The position numbers and the translations under genes were made by a program. Positions 22,661 through 33,624 of a DNA stretch of 64,000 nucleotides are shown one piece after another. The notes beneath the pieces were generated by a model, which had not been told where the DNA came from, did not search any database, and worked only from the letters and a program-made list of their open reading frames with translations. This DNA is from Manis javanica (taxonomy: Eukaryota; Chordata; Mammalia; Pholidota; Manidae), in assembly GCF_040802235.1 (NCBI RefSeq), contig NC_133157.1:25437501-25501500 (forward strand). The letters run 5' to 3'. The first letter of the stretch is position 1. Each line of letters starts with the position of its first letter.

Positions 22661-22959
22661 AGAGCAGAGTTAAGCCAACTCTACTTTGTTCTGTCTGAAT
22701 TCCTGACCTGCAGAATTAAAAGCATAACAAGGGGCTGTTTTTTCCCTTTTGGGGCAATTTGTTTCATGGCAACAGTGACAGCAGTAGTGATGCTCTGTAA
22801 CCATATCCTTTGTAAGAAATTACAAATGTGTAGTGCAAAGATGTATTGCCCTCTAGCAAAATCTCAGGTACACTCCAGCTGGTCCCCTGAGCCAATCCTT
22901 AGCTACTTCCCACTGAAGAGCAGCAGTGAGGCACTGAAGAGGGTATAAGGTCTTTAGAG

Positions 22960-23110
22960 ACCCCAGACCCAAGTCCTTTCCTGCAGCCTTAGATAAGTTA
23001 CTTAACCTCTCCGAGTTTATCATTTCATCTAAAAAAAAACAAGAATGTTAACATCTAGCTCAGGAAACAAGGTCTGTGAAGCTCTTGCACATAGCAGAAA
23101 CACACTAACC
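22960..23110 (+). repeat. MIR
   Basis: 'gccttagataagttacttaacctctccgagtttatcatttcatct' then 'aaggtctgtgaagctcttgcacatagcag' follow MIR order. Confidence 0.7.
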
Positions 23111-23119
23111 TTATGTCAC

Positions 23120-23400
23120 TAATAGGATTCTTCCCAGTGCGTGTCTCCTCCAGGAAGTCTCACCCAGCATAGAACTACTTGCTCTCAACCCTTCCGTGTC
23201 ATCCCTTCGTACTCTAACATCCCCTCCATGAGCAGGTCAACAGAACATTTTAGCTGGGCCACTGCCGAGGACTCGGACACTGCTGGCCACTGGCAAGCTC
23301 TATCCACTCCCCATCAAATCCTTATGCGCTTGGGTCACAGATGCGCACACATTCTTCGTATTCCTAATCTACATAGGAGGACAGGAACCTCATAGGATGA
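23120..23400 (+). repeat. Possible L2 3' fragment
   Basis: 'gtctcctccaggaagtctcacccagcat' and the following pyrimidine-rich stretch resemble L2 3' regions. Weak. Confidence 0.35.
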
Positions 23401-23734
23401 AAGGAAATAAAACTGACTCTTGCCCCTACATAATAATGTTCAAGGAATAAAAACATTTTCCTCTGATAGATTAGAGCAGTGGCAAAATAGAAAAATGCAA
23501 GAGAACCCTGAAAGTGAATCTGTGTAAGAGAAATGGGGTCTGAACTGGTAAACCAGACACAATATTAGGTTAAACGGAATAATTCTGGGCACAACATGTA
23601 GTAAGTTGAACTTCTTAGAGACCCAGCCAAGCTGGAGTCAGAAGTAGGCTCCCAGGAAAAATAGATGAATGTGGGTGTCAGGACCTATTCTCCTGGAGAG
23701 CCGTATCGCCTGGAGCCCAGGTAGATTTGTTCTA

Positions 23735-24048
23735 TAACTGTGCTGTCCCACAGAGTAGCCACTAGCCAGATGTGCCTACTGAGCACTTAAAATGAGGTTA
23801 GTCCAACTTGAGATGTGCTAGAAGCAGAAAATATACCAGATTTCAATGGCTTCATATGAAAAAATCATGTAGATTTTTCATTAATTTTTTAGGGATTACA
23901 TGTTGAAATATTTTAGACCTATTGGGCTATTACACATATTATTGAAATTAATTTCATCTATTTCTTTATATACTTTTTAATCCACTAGAACATTTTAAAT
24001 TATATAGGTGGCTCACACTCTATTTCCATTGGGCAGTGCCACACTAAC
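23735..24048. mobile_element. Non-autonomous hAT-type DNA transposon (MER-like)
   Basis: Starts 'actgtgctgtcccacagagtagccactagccagatgtg' and ends 'ggtggctcacactctatttccattgggcagtgccacac'. The ends are imperfect terminal inverted repeats of each other, round an AT-rich core with no coding frame. This matches the mammalian MITE-like hAT repeats ending in 'tggacagcac'-type TIRs. An 8-bp target duplication is not clear. Confidence 0.6.
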
Positions 24049-24599
24049 ACATCCCAAAGAAAGAAGGCATCAGAGAACCAGGTTGGCTTGAGCAAAGCTG
24101 TAGGTACATATTTACAATAAGAAATGAGCAAGTCCTGGGATTCCTGTAGGCCAGGAGGAGCTTCCTCAGGCACCCCGTGGGGACTGCCAAGGCTGAGCCC
24201 CACTCACCTCAACCACTGCCCTCCTCCTCCACTGGCTCTACGGTGCCAGAGGCATCGGGCACACCGGGGCAGCCTGGCTGAAGAACCTCACCTCAAGGAA
24301 TGCATCCTGGTCTCTGCTCCCCCTTTCCAGGCAGGACACAGAGGCGAGCACCAAGGAGAACCAAGGATTCATTAACCTGCAGATTCTCAAGAATACTGGG
24401 AAAAAGGAAGCCTCAGAAAAAGGCAAGAATTGCAGCCAGTAGACTAAACTGGCTTCCAAACCATGGTAATTTGGGTGCTAAAAGCCACATAGTTTTATTT
24501 ATAGTCCTAGATTATCAAAGCCTTATTTTAGTTACATTTGTTTCCCTTCTATTTACATATTCAAATCACATAATAATAGTTACCACTAATTGGTTCTGC

Positions 24600-24785
24600 T
24601 AGATATTTGATGTTACATTAAATCATCACAAAACCCCCAAAACAGAGGCATTTATTATCCATGTCTTACAGATAACAAGACTGGGGCTTAGCAAGGTTAA
24701 GTCTTGCTCAAATTCTAGTAAATGACAGAATCTGAATTCAAACTCAAATGTGTCTCATCCCAAATCTGAGTCTGTAGTTTTCAAG
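24600..24785 (+). repeat. MIR/L2 3' end
   Basis: 'cattaaatcatcacaaaacccc...catttattatccatgtcttacagataacaagactggggcttag...gacagaatctgaattcaaactcaa' shows the shared MIR/L2 3' landmarks. Confidence 0.7.
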
Positions 24786-25238
24786 AACCAAAGAATCCTA
24801 ACCAATAATATAAATGTGTTATAATTTATTTACATTGATTAAAGATATACTTAAACTTGTAAATGTATATTCTTTGCAAAGACTATATAATGCTAAAATA
24901 GATGATGCCACAGGAAGAAAGCTATGAATAGTTTTCCACTTTCAATGCTGAACTCTGACCCTGAATTTCCTCTTCTAGAATAATGATACCTGCATTCCAG
25001 GTCCTTGTGAGTGATGGATTCACTCCTCTCAGTTCTGAGCCTACCAGTTCTATGACCCTTGGATAGAGGGTCTCATCAAGCTAAAATAGTCTTTTAGTTA
25101 TTCAAAAGTCACACAGTAGACATAGTTCTGTCTTACATAGTTTAGTCTTTATTCTGAAGGCAGCAGAGATCACTTTTAGACTGGGCATGAGATCATCAGA
25201 TTTGCATTTTAGAAGGATCCCTGTTGGTACTACACACA
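24786..25238. other. Unique sequence, no supported feature
   Basis: No repeat, RNA or exon that I can support. Confidence 0.4.
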
Positions 25239-25580
25239 CTGGCGGCCGTGTAAATTTATACAACCCTTTTGGAAAGCAATTTGGCAAAGTGTACTAAGAG
25301 TGCTAAAATGTTTGACACAGTAATATCACTTTTGTGACTACACTGAGGAAATAATCCTAAAACCAGAAAAAGCTCTACCCACAAAGCATCCATTGTAGTA
25401 TTAATCATAATGGCAGAAAAATGGCAATGACCTCATTACCCAACAGTAGGGAAATAGTCACACCAGGTTTAATGCACCTACTGGGTGGCACATTGCTCAG
25501 CCATCTAAATTATATTCATGACAAGTTACCAATAACATCAAAAAGTGACAATTTACTAATGGTAATATTAGCAACACACC
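25239..25580 (+). mobile_element. L1M 3' end, left part
   Basis: 'acaacccttttggaaagcaatttggcaa', 'taatcctaaaaccagaaaaagctc' and 'aatggcagaaaaatggcaatgacctcattacccaacagtaggg' are decayed ORF2 C-terminal and 3'UTR blocks of an old L1. It resumes at 26108 after an MLT1 insertion. Confidence 0.75.
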
Positions 25581-25584
25581 TTGG

Positions 25585-26105
25585 TACATTGTAAAAACGA
25601 CCCCAAATTCTTCTCCCGTCTATATCCACGCCCTTGCAATATGATGCTGCAGATCCTCTTGTCAAGAGATGGAATCTGTTTCTCCACCACTTGAGTGTGA
25701 ATTGACCCTGTGACTTGCTCTGGCCAATGAAATATTGGTAAACGAGATGCAATCAAAAGCATGGAGAGCACTTATGCATTGGCACTTGCCTCTTGCTGTG
25801 CTTGGAAGCCTCCCATCACACTGTGAAGGAGCCTGCAGTGACCTGCTGGATGATGAGAGAGTCAAGCCTCTAGTTCCTCCTGTGTATCCCACAGGCCAGC
25901 CAGCCAACCCGGGAAGCAAAGCCCTCCAGCTGAGTGGCAGCAGAAAAAAACAGATGCATGACTGAGGCCAGCCCAGACCAGCAAGGGGACAACACAGCTG
26001 AGCCCAGCCCAAATTGCTCCTCCAGAGATTTATGAATGAAATCTGTGGTTGCTGTTTTAAGCTGCTACATTTTGAAGCCATTTGCTACACAATAAAAGTT
26101 CAGAT
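25585..26105 (+). mobile_element. MLT1-type MaLR LTR nested in L1M
   Basis: Carries 'cttgtcaagagatggaatctgtttctccacc', 'tgaccctgtgacttgctctggccaatgaaat', 'gcttggaagcctcccatcacactgtgaagg', 'tgctggatgatgagag', 'gatgcatgactgaggccagcccagaccagca' and 'tgctgttttaagctgctac...ttgctacacaataaa', a near-complete MLT1 LTR. Confidence 0.85.
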
Positions 26106-26107
26106 AC

Positions 26108-26240
26108 AGTGCCAATAATTTTTGAAGCTAGGTGTTGGGTTCCTAGGGTGGTTGAGGTTCATTATAATAATGTCCTCTGCTTTTGTATATATTTCACACT
26201 TTTCAAAATTAAAAAATTTTAAATACATATACACATTGGG
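26108..26240 (+). mobile_element. L1M 3'UTR, right part
   Basis: 'tgaagctaggtgttgggttcctagggtggttgaggttcattataataatg...ttttgtatatatttcacacttttcaaaatt' is the classic L1M 3' terminus, continuing the fragment that ends at 25580. Confidence 0.75.
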
Positions 26241-27228
26241 GCTAAAGGAAAAATAAATGTTAAGTAAAGCATTTGAAGGTAAAAATATACTTGCACACAG
26301 TTTGATCATAACTATATAAAAGAAATTTTCCATAGGAAAATACTAGAGTATACCATTGACTACCTGTGTGTACTGAACCTATCAATTTTTTTTTACCTTG
26401 TATGAATTTTCCAGAGCATCTACAATAAGTCTGATTTTTATTCTGAAAATGTTTACTCTTTTACTCATTTTAACACACACACCCCCAAATCAAATTTCTT
26501 TCTATAGGATATGTGGAGAACTGATTGGCAGGGTGAGAAACTGAAGGCAGAGAGACAAATTTACAGGAAATTAAAACAGCCTAGGGGAAATGGTAAAGGC
26601 CCCAAATTGAGGCAGGAACAATAAAGAAGGGAAGGAGGGAATAGACTGGATTGAGGAATAGAAGATATTGAGAGAATCCATATGTTGGACACTGCTTTCA
26701 ATTGGAAGGACATTTCTGGGACCATGGATGAGCTTAAGGGGGACCCACAAATGTAGCCTAAAAATGCACACAAATTTGGATGTAAGTGGCACTGCTTCTC
26801 TGAAGATCAAAAACCCACAGGTTTCATCAAATGCTCAAATGGTGAATGTGATCCTCAAAGCCAAAGACCCATTGAGGCTTGTCTCCCTGAAGACAGGGAA
26901 GAGTTCAGTTTGGTCTTTCAACCCTATTCAAATGTAACCAGTCATCAGACAACCTGGGCATTGGAACAATCAGAGCACAGACTGGGACTCTGGTCCCCAA
27001 AGCACCACTTTGCTGTGTGGTGACCCAGGTCATGTCAACCCTTCTGAGGCACAGCGCCTCACAGGCACTTTCCTAGTGTCCGTTAGAAGCTAGTTGCTGC
27101 TGGGTTCCACGCTGGGGAAAATGAGTCTCGTGGCACATCACTTCAGAGTGTCAGAGCCATCAGTCTAACTGGGAACTCTGACCTCCAGGAGGCACATGCT
27201 AATTCAGTTTTTCCAAATTAGTCTCAGA
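26241..27228. other. Unique sequence, no supported feature
   Basis: No repeat family, exon or RNA supported. Short overlapping minus-strand frames near 26561-26810 have no domain. Confidence 0.4.
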
Positions 27229-27500
27229 CAGAGCCCGACACAGCCTGGTACCTGCCCCCCATCTAACCGACATTCTGTCCCTCCTTGTTCTCCTCCACAC
27301 TAACCCGCTTTAAGCTCCCGGGAATCTGTGTTTCCTCCCACCACTGAGCTTTGCATATACTGTTCATCCTGACTCTATTCTACTTCTCTTTAACTAGTAA
27401 ACTTATCCTTCAGATCTTAACCATAATCACTACTTTCCAGGCCAAGGAAATCCTCCTGATAAACACTGTCAGAGCACTTAGCACAATCAAAATGTTCTAT
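27229..27500 (+). repeat. L2 3'-region fragment
   Basis: 'gtttcctcccaccactgagctttgcatatactgttcatcctgactctattct...aaatcctcctgataaacactgtcagagcacttagcac' follows L2 3' order. Confidence 0.55.
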
Positions 27501-27609
27501 TCCTTTTTTGCAATTATTTCTGATTATCACATGAGTATTGTGATCATTGTGATAATTTGTGAATATTTTGTGATTATGTCTGCTTCCTCCACCAATAATA
27601 ATTACAATA

Positions 27610-27745
27610 AAAGTCAAATCACTTGCATGCTCACTATGTGCCAGGCCCTAAAAATATCCCTTGATGTGTGTTCATTTATTCTATTAGCACAACAATCCCA
27701 TAAGGAAAATGAGGCACAGAATAGAAACAACTGGGCTACGCCTCC
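27610..27745 (+). repeat. MIR/L2 fragment
   Basis: 'gcatgctcactatgtgccaggccc...caacaatcccataaggaaaatgaggcacagaatag' shows the MIR core. Confidence 0.65.
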
Positions 27746-29639
27746 TTAGAATGAAGGGGCAGTATTGGGCTATAACCCCAGACAGGCTGCAGCTGGAACT
27801 GCACTGGCCTGAAGCTCCACATGTTTTCAATGACCATGTGCTATGCCTCCCTAGCACAAGGTCTAGCGCCTAATAGGGACTCCAGTAGTGTTGACTGAAT
27901 TGACTCACCTTGTCCAGCTCTGAGCTGCTTTGACACCTGAAATCCAGACTTGGGGACAACCTTACAAATCACCTTCACAAACTCCAACAGAAAATAAACA
28001 GGAGACCCAGAGAGGGTATGTGGTTTTCATATGGTCACACAGAACCAGGACTTGGAAGCCATATCTCCCAACACAGCCCACAGCTCTTTCCATCTCATTA
28101 AATGAAAACTCAGAATTAAAACTATTAAGTATAAAGTACTTAATAATTATTTTTAAACCCATGAAGAAGTAGTATACTCCCTTTCTCTGTCTTAACTTTG
28201 TTGTGGAATCAGAAGGTAAGAAAGATGGGTTGGGAAGGAAAGAAAACTATTTTTTCAGTAATTTGTATTTGGAGAAAAGCACAAGGATTATAGAAAATTG
28301 CTACTCATGTAAATCGTTTCTTAAAAATTATTTCATTTTCTTCAATGTACTAGTGGTGAGCATTTTTGTTTTACTCAAAATAACCTTATTTAGCAAGTCT
28401 TAAAGGTACAGTTATTTCAGTGAGGTCATCTGTTGTCAATTTCTGTTGTCAGCTCAAAGACTCACTTGCAGTGATGTTGATTTGTACAGAGTTGCACCAT
28501 AAAGAAGGTCTCTGTGGGCCCACAACAATGCAGGCTGGCCATCAGAAAGACCCTCATCAAGGATGAGGAGGCACTTTGAATGTCACTTTAGTTTGAATAG
28601 GGGAGGTTTGGAGACTAGTAAAAAAGGTAGGTAGGCATTGAATTGCTTCTAGAGCCTCATTTCAGTTCTTGTAAAGACTCAATTTGTTAAGTCAAGTACA
28701 GTTGTTTTTAATTCAAAGAATCGGGTTGCAACCTGAATGCTATCAAGACACTGACCCAGCTGTCCAGCCACATTATCCTCAACTTTTTTCTCTGTATCAG
28801 GGAGAAGATACTCTAAGATGGAAATCAAAAGAGTCCCATGTTCTAGATTTAGAGCTGTGTTTCTTTGGAATGTCTTAGTAAATCCTTCCACAATGGCTTC
28901 AGAATGTTTTTCTTTCCCTCTAGGTACATAGTTTTATTTTAGCTTAAGGGAGAAGGCCTTTAAAAAATTCCTATCAGGCTCTGAATATCAGCTTCCCATG
29001 TGGCCAACTTCTAACCATAAATACACTTAAAAATATAGATATTTTTAAATATCTTGTCAAGTCTCAGTAGGCACAAATAGTAAATACTCCTGGTGGTACT
29101 GAAAAAACCCATGGACACAAGAGGGTTCCTCAAAGAGGGTGCAAAAGATACCACCCTCCCCAAATTCATAGTTACTTCAAAAGAAAGAGACAAAACATCC
29201 CTGTAAGCTGCCAGAAGCCAGAAGGGCCCTAGCCACAAATGGGACACAACAACATGTCAGTCCAGCCACATCTAGCCACAGAAAGGGTGCAACCTGCAAT
29301 TTTGTCCAGCCATATTTTGGGGTCCCCAACCTGACGACTGTCAAACCAACTTCTCAGGACACAATGTGAGACAAATGAGGCAGCAGCTGTGCCTTGGAGA
29401 GCGAGAGAGAGGCTGATAACCAGTGTTTGTTCCTATCCATCTGAATTTGGGAAGGAAGGGACAACATAAAATTTGACCTCCTTCTCTTGACTAAGGCGTT
29501 ACAGATAGGAATCTGGGAGAGCTGACTCCAGTAAGAATTCTCACCCTTTGCCGGCTCCTGCCTGTTTTCCCAGGTTGCTGTCTGCAGACTCCTGCACAAG
29601 AGGGCTGTCCCAAGCGGGTCTTATCAGGTCACCAGGAAC
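27746..29639. other. Mostly unique sequence
   Basis: A weak MIR-like block at about 27990-28090 ('tcacacagaaccaggacttgga'). Otherwise no supported feature. The stretch 28900-29640 may include decayed LTR flank but no landmark is secure. Confidence 0.35.
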
Positions 29640-30083
29640 TGTGGAGATAGAAAAACAATTCTCTCTCTCTCTACCCCTTTGTCTTGCCAGTGGGTTTCAG
29701 CCCCGGGCAAGCTCACTATGGATTCAGTGTGGCCAAAGGAATGACAGTACAAGGTTCTTGGGGTGAAAGGGTTATACCCAACTTTATTTCCACAGTGGCA
29801 GATCAATCACTAGAATCCTATCCACTCAGAGCAAGTCTGCATGCAGCAAGCCAGTCTCGGCCTCTGGGCCTCTGTCCTCGGCGCTGCCACCACTCCAGCC
29901 TCTGCTCTGCTCTCCTGCAGCTGCGCGGCCAGTTGCCCAGAGCTCTTTATACAGAGCTGATAACACCGTATTGCCCACACCTGTGTAGTGAGCTAGCCAA
30001 CCAGGGCCAGGTGAGAATCCCAACCACAGGAACCTTCACTTTATCCACACCCTTACAGTAAGTGGCTGGCTGACACCCTGACA
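29640..30083 (-). mobile_element. ERV LTR, minus strand
   Basis: A 444-bp segment bounded by TG...CA. Read on the minus strand it has a TATA box (CTGTATAAAGAGC, near 29945-29957), then AATAAA about 160 bases further on (top-strand TTTATT at 29784-29789). A polypurine tract abuts its 5' end (30084-30097). That places it as the 3' LTR of a minus-strand element whose internal part lies at higher coordinates. No intact internal gene is seen. Family not recognised; it is distinct from the provirus LTR at 33239. Confidence 0.65.
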
Positions 30084-30097
30084 CCCCTTTCTTTTCT
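30084..30097 (-). promoter_or_regulatory. Polypurine tract of the minus-strand LTR element
   Basis: The minus strand reads AGAAAAGAAAGGGG directly before TGTCAGGG, the expected PPT/U3 junction. Confidence 0.6.
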
Positions 30098-30489
30098 AGG
30101 GCACCTTGTAAATGGCTAAGCTTACCTAAGATAGTTAAAGGTTCTCAGCTGTGGCCACTGTAATTCAAGATTATCTTTGGTAAGGTCAAGCTACTTTTTC
30201 AGCTTTAAAACAATATTTTATTAACCTGAGGTCTCACACTGACCCCAGTCTGACCCCGAACACGGTTCCATTTCTAAATCAGACCTGGTCCCACTCTGGC
30301 TGGTTTCGACCCAGTTTGGAAAAAGAAATGTTCAAATAACGTCTGAAAGGTCACAGTGCAAACACTGCAGAGCTAGGAGCCCGGAGCCACTTAGCCACCG
30401 CCTCCCAGGCACCCGGAGCAAGCAGTGAGCGCAGGAGGCTCGGCGTCTGGGCGTTCCTGGCTCCTGGGGTCGTCAGGGGTCTCCCAGGG

Positions 30490-30830
30490 CTTCCCCTTCT
30501 GACGATGAAACTGTTAAAGGATAAGCTGAAGCGTATTAAAACTTTTAAGAATTTATTTGAGCAAAAGTCCATTCCAACCAGGATGGGCCAAGCCAGACGT
30601 GGCGAGCTGCACTCCACTGAGAGGCCTGCCGGGGACAGACTTTTCACGAGAAAGGCGGGAGCAAAGTAAGGAAATTATAAATTGGCTATGGCTTCAAGTT
30701 GGCCTTAGCATTTGATTTCATAACCTACAGGCATTGTCAGGCTTAGGTTTCGGTCAGCTGTCCTAGGTCACCAGGATTGGAACCCCCTCTGTCTAATGGT
30801 CTCCTTGTTTAATTAATCTACCACTGTTAA
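30490..30830 (-). mobile_element. Second LTR-like segment, minus strand
   Basis: On the minus strand: 'caatttataatttcc' (TATA-like), then a 'cccgcctttctcgtg' GC block, then 'tttgctcaaataaattc' (poly(A) signal, top strand near 30550). This spacing resembles a class I LTR. Boundaries and family are uncertain; it may belong with the LTR at 29640 or be a separate insertion. Confidence 0.4.
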
Positions 30831-30834
30831 GAAG

Positions 30835-30945
30835 TACATTTATCTCCACTTTACAGATGAGGATACTAAGGCTCAGAGAAGTAGGGGTGATTTGCCTGAG
30901 GTAACACAGCAAGCCCCAGACTGCCTGATTTGGAGGCAGAACTCA
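30835..30945 (+). repeat. MIR 3' fragment
   Basis: 'tatctccactttacagatgaggatactaaggctcagagaagtaggggtgatttgcctgaggtaacacagcaagcc' is the MIR 3' half. Confidence 0.75.
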
Positions 30946-31645
30946 CTCCATGAGACATAAAACTCCAGAGTGTCAACAACCTGATCACCTTTCACAAGCC
31001 AGGAGGCTAATGCAGAGGGACATGGTGACTGCCAGTGAGCTACAGAGAATCCAGGTCAGAGGCTGAATGAGATTCAAGGGCAGATGCCTCCCACAGGGCC
31101 TTACAGGGCCCCCAAGAACACTTTGCAAGAAAGGCTTCCTCCTGTCCTTTACTCTGACGCTGCCTTCCCCACCAGCAATGACATTGAAGTTCAACCCCGG
31201 CTTATTTCAATGCTCTGGATTTTTTAAATGCCTTCTCCCTGAAAAAGAGCTGTGGAAAGAGTTCATCATATGCTCTTTGGAAAACCTCCCTCTGTACCCA
31301 GAATAGATGCCTTCATGGTTAGATGTCACCAACAAAGCCCACTGTCTCCTAATAAAAGAAGCAACAATGTCTCTTCGCAATGTCCAAGTAAATGACACAT
31401 GTTTTGAGAAGAGCATTGGTAAAGCAGGAATAAGTCTAGAGAAACTCACCAAACTGAGACACAGACAGATGTTTGGCATAGCCTAGTAAAAAAGAACTGA
31501 GAAACTGGTACCAGGACAAGAAGGCTGCCTCCAGAATTTGAAGGGCTACCACATAAAAGAGGAGCAAGGTGTATTTCACGTGTCTCCAGGGGACAGAGAA
31601 GTGACAATCAGGGCTGCCAATGATGGGACAGGCTGGGCAGGAGAA
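30946..31645. other. Unique sequence, no supported feature
   Basis: No exon, RNA or repeat supported. Confidence 0.4.
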
Positions 31646-31850
31646 TACAGGAGTTAAGAAGATAGGCCCTTCAATCTTTTATCTGCAATAAATACAGCCT
31701 CAGTTTCCCTATCTGCAAAATGATGATGGCAATAACAGCACCTACATCATAAGGTTGTGACCATGAATTAAATAAGACCATGAATCCTAGGGGCTGATCA
31801 CAAAGCCTGACACATAGCAAGTTCTCCATATAATGTCATCTGTTGTCCTT
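31646..31850 (+). repeat. MIR
   Basis: 'cagcctcagtttccctatctgcaaaatgatgatggcaataacagcacctacatcataaggttgtgaccatgaattaaataag...gcctgacacatagcaagttctcc' is a well-preserved MIR. Confidence 0.8.
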
Positions 31851-33233
31851 GCTGTTTGGAAGCAGTGAGTTCTTTGTCCATAGAAATATTCAAGCAGCAA
31901 CAGATGATTAATGAACCGCAAATCTATGTTAGCAAGGAGATGCATGCTTTAGACAGAGTCAGATTAGGGGACCTTAAGTCTCCTTCTGTTCTTGGCTTTC
32001 AAATTCTTAGTTTCATTGAAACTGAGGTTAAAGTGAAGTCCTCTATTGGACCGCCCTCCTAGGCTCCAGCTTTGAGGCTTTGTTTTTGCACCTTTGTACT
32101 TACAAGTCCTTGCTGTGGAGCAGAATCTGGGGAGTGAGCCTTGGTGCACAGCCCGGGAAGGAAAGCTGCCTTTGCTCAGTCGCTGCATTCCTGGAATTCC
32201 CAAGATTCCAGTCTCTTTTCCTCCTCACACTGTAAACATCAGGTTCTGGTAGAGAGGACAAAAAGGTCACTTTCCAAACTGCATTTGCTCCCAGGCTCTG
32301 ATCTGAATAATTCAACTCCTCCTAGGTGAGAAAACCAGGCTTTGGGCTGATCTCAAGCCTGTTTGACAGGATCGGTGCTGATTTAAGCTAACAAGAGGTC
32401 ATTGTCTGAGCAGGAGAATTGCATTCTCAATTCTAGGTGAGCAGAACCAGGTAGGTGAACATAGAATAAGTCCAACTGATTTCATCGCAGCTGAACCAGG
32501 GGCAGCCAAGTGCCTTACCAAATTCCCTTCTTACTAGGACCAACCCTGAGGACAAGGAGGAGGCATTTATTGAGAATTGCTACAAATTCGGCTCTACTGC
32601 CACTACCTTTATAACCACAGTATAAAGTAACTCCCACAACACAACGAAGATAAGCTCTTTAAAGAAAATATAAAAGTGTTAGCTTGGCAATTCACCCAAA
32701 CCTCATCATGCACCATAGACATTTTTGAAGTTTAACAAAGAAAAGCACATCATTAAAGAATACTGCTCTATCACCATTCTTATGCAAATCCTTCCAGATA
32801 GTTGGGTGGAAAATTCCATCTAACACGCAGTAAGAAATAAATGTTGCAGGGTGGAAATTTCAGTTATACTGAGTGCATCTATCACTTGTATAATCCAAAC
32901 TACTGTATGTGCCCTGACTACAGAATTAGTATTGATCCATTCACCATGTAAACATCAAGTACTTTCTATTATTACTTGAAATAGCATGCTATTACAATTT
33001 CTACTTCCTCCTTCTATCTTAAATAGAAGTATTGCACATTAGCCCTTTCCTTCATGTACTTTTTTGCACAGCTATCTAACTACAGTGTTCAGTGTGGTGC
33101 TGAGTTTCCTGCAGACATCTGCAGTATTAGCATTAAAGCACTTTATTTCAAGTCATCTTTGATGGAAGACAAATACAACTTTCATTTACCCAGAAACCTG
33201 TTACCAGAGCTTCTCTTAGAAATAGCCACTTTC
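31851..33233. other. Unique sequence, no supported feature
   Basis: No exon, RNA or repeat supported up to the provirus target site. Confidence 0.4.
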
Positions 33234-33238
33234 CCTTC
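33234..33238 (+). repeat. Provirus target-site duplication, left
   Basis: CCTTC, repeated at 40667-40671 immediately after the 3' LTR. Five bases is within the retroviral range. Confidence 0.8.
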
Positions 33239-33256
33239 TGAAGGGTCCCCACCAGT

Positions 33257-33274
33257 AAGATGGCAAACTTCCGG
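33257..33274 (+). promoter_or_regulatory. YY1-ETS composite in the provirus U3
   Basis: AAGATGGC followed two bases later by ACTTCCGG (the ETS/GABPA site on the other strand). Preserved identically in the 3' LTR at 40435-40452. The motifs are read by eye; binding is inferred. Confidence 0.55.
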
Positions 33275-33410
33275 CTTCTCTTCGGGGTCCTCAGTTCCCG
33301 CCGGCGCCACCTGAAGCCCAATCACCTCTCGCCCCCCTCCCAATCCCAGCACCTAGCCAACAGCCACCAGCCCCGTAGAAGTGACACCTCAATCAATTCA
33401 TGCCCCCTCC

Positions 33411-33439
33411 TATATAACCCAGCACCTTTCCCTAATAAA
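33411..33439 (+). promoter_or_regulatory. TATA box and poly(A) signal of the 5' LTR
   Basis: TATATAA at 33411-33417 and AATAAA at 33434-33439. With a start site about 25-30 bases after the TATA box, transcription would begin at about 33440. The poly(A) signal then lies in U3, and R must be very short. Confidence 0.7.
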
Positions 33440-33488
33440 GCGGAACTCTCCGGTGAATTGCTGCTATGTGTCGCTCCTTTCCTTTCAT

Positions 33489-33506
33489 TGGTGCCGAAAC
33501 CCGGGA
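33489..33506 (+). promoter_or_regulatory. Primer-binding site, tRNA-Phe
   Basis: TGGTGCCGAAACCCGGGA, one base after the LTR. It is complementary over all 18 bases to the 3' end of mammalian tRNA-Phe including CCA. This primes minus-strand DNA synthesis and places the element with tRNA-Phe users (ERV-F type). Confidence 0.88.
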
Positions 33507-33616
33507 GACGGGACACCCCAACTGGGCCCCGTCTTCCCCCGACACCAGCAGCAGCTTGCCCTCGTCCTCTTTTTCCGGCGCTGGTTCATCACACTCACCA
33601 CTTCTCTCTGGCCTTT

Positions 33617-33624
33617 AGGTAAGT
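33617..33624 (+). promoter_or_regulatory. Candidate leader splice donor
   Basis: AG/GTAAGT, a perfect consensus donor about 110 bases after the PBS, where simple retroviruses have the donor for spliced env mRNA. Confidence 0.6.

Larger units (their letters stand above)
33239..33487 (+). repeat. 5' LTR (249 bp)
   Basis: TGAAGGGTCC...CCTTTCA. Compared with the 3' LTR it has one fewer C in a C-run (near 33331), C for T at 33385 and A for C at 33445. It holds a YY1-type AAGATGGC (33257-33264), an ETS-type ACTTCCGG (33267-33274), TATATAA (33411-33417) and AATAAA (33434-33439). Very short for a gammaretroviral LTR. Confidence 0.93.
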
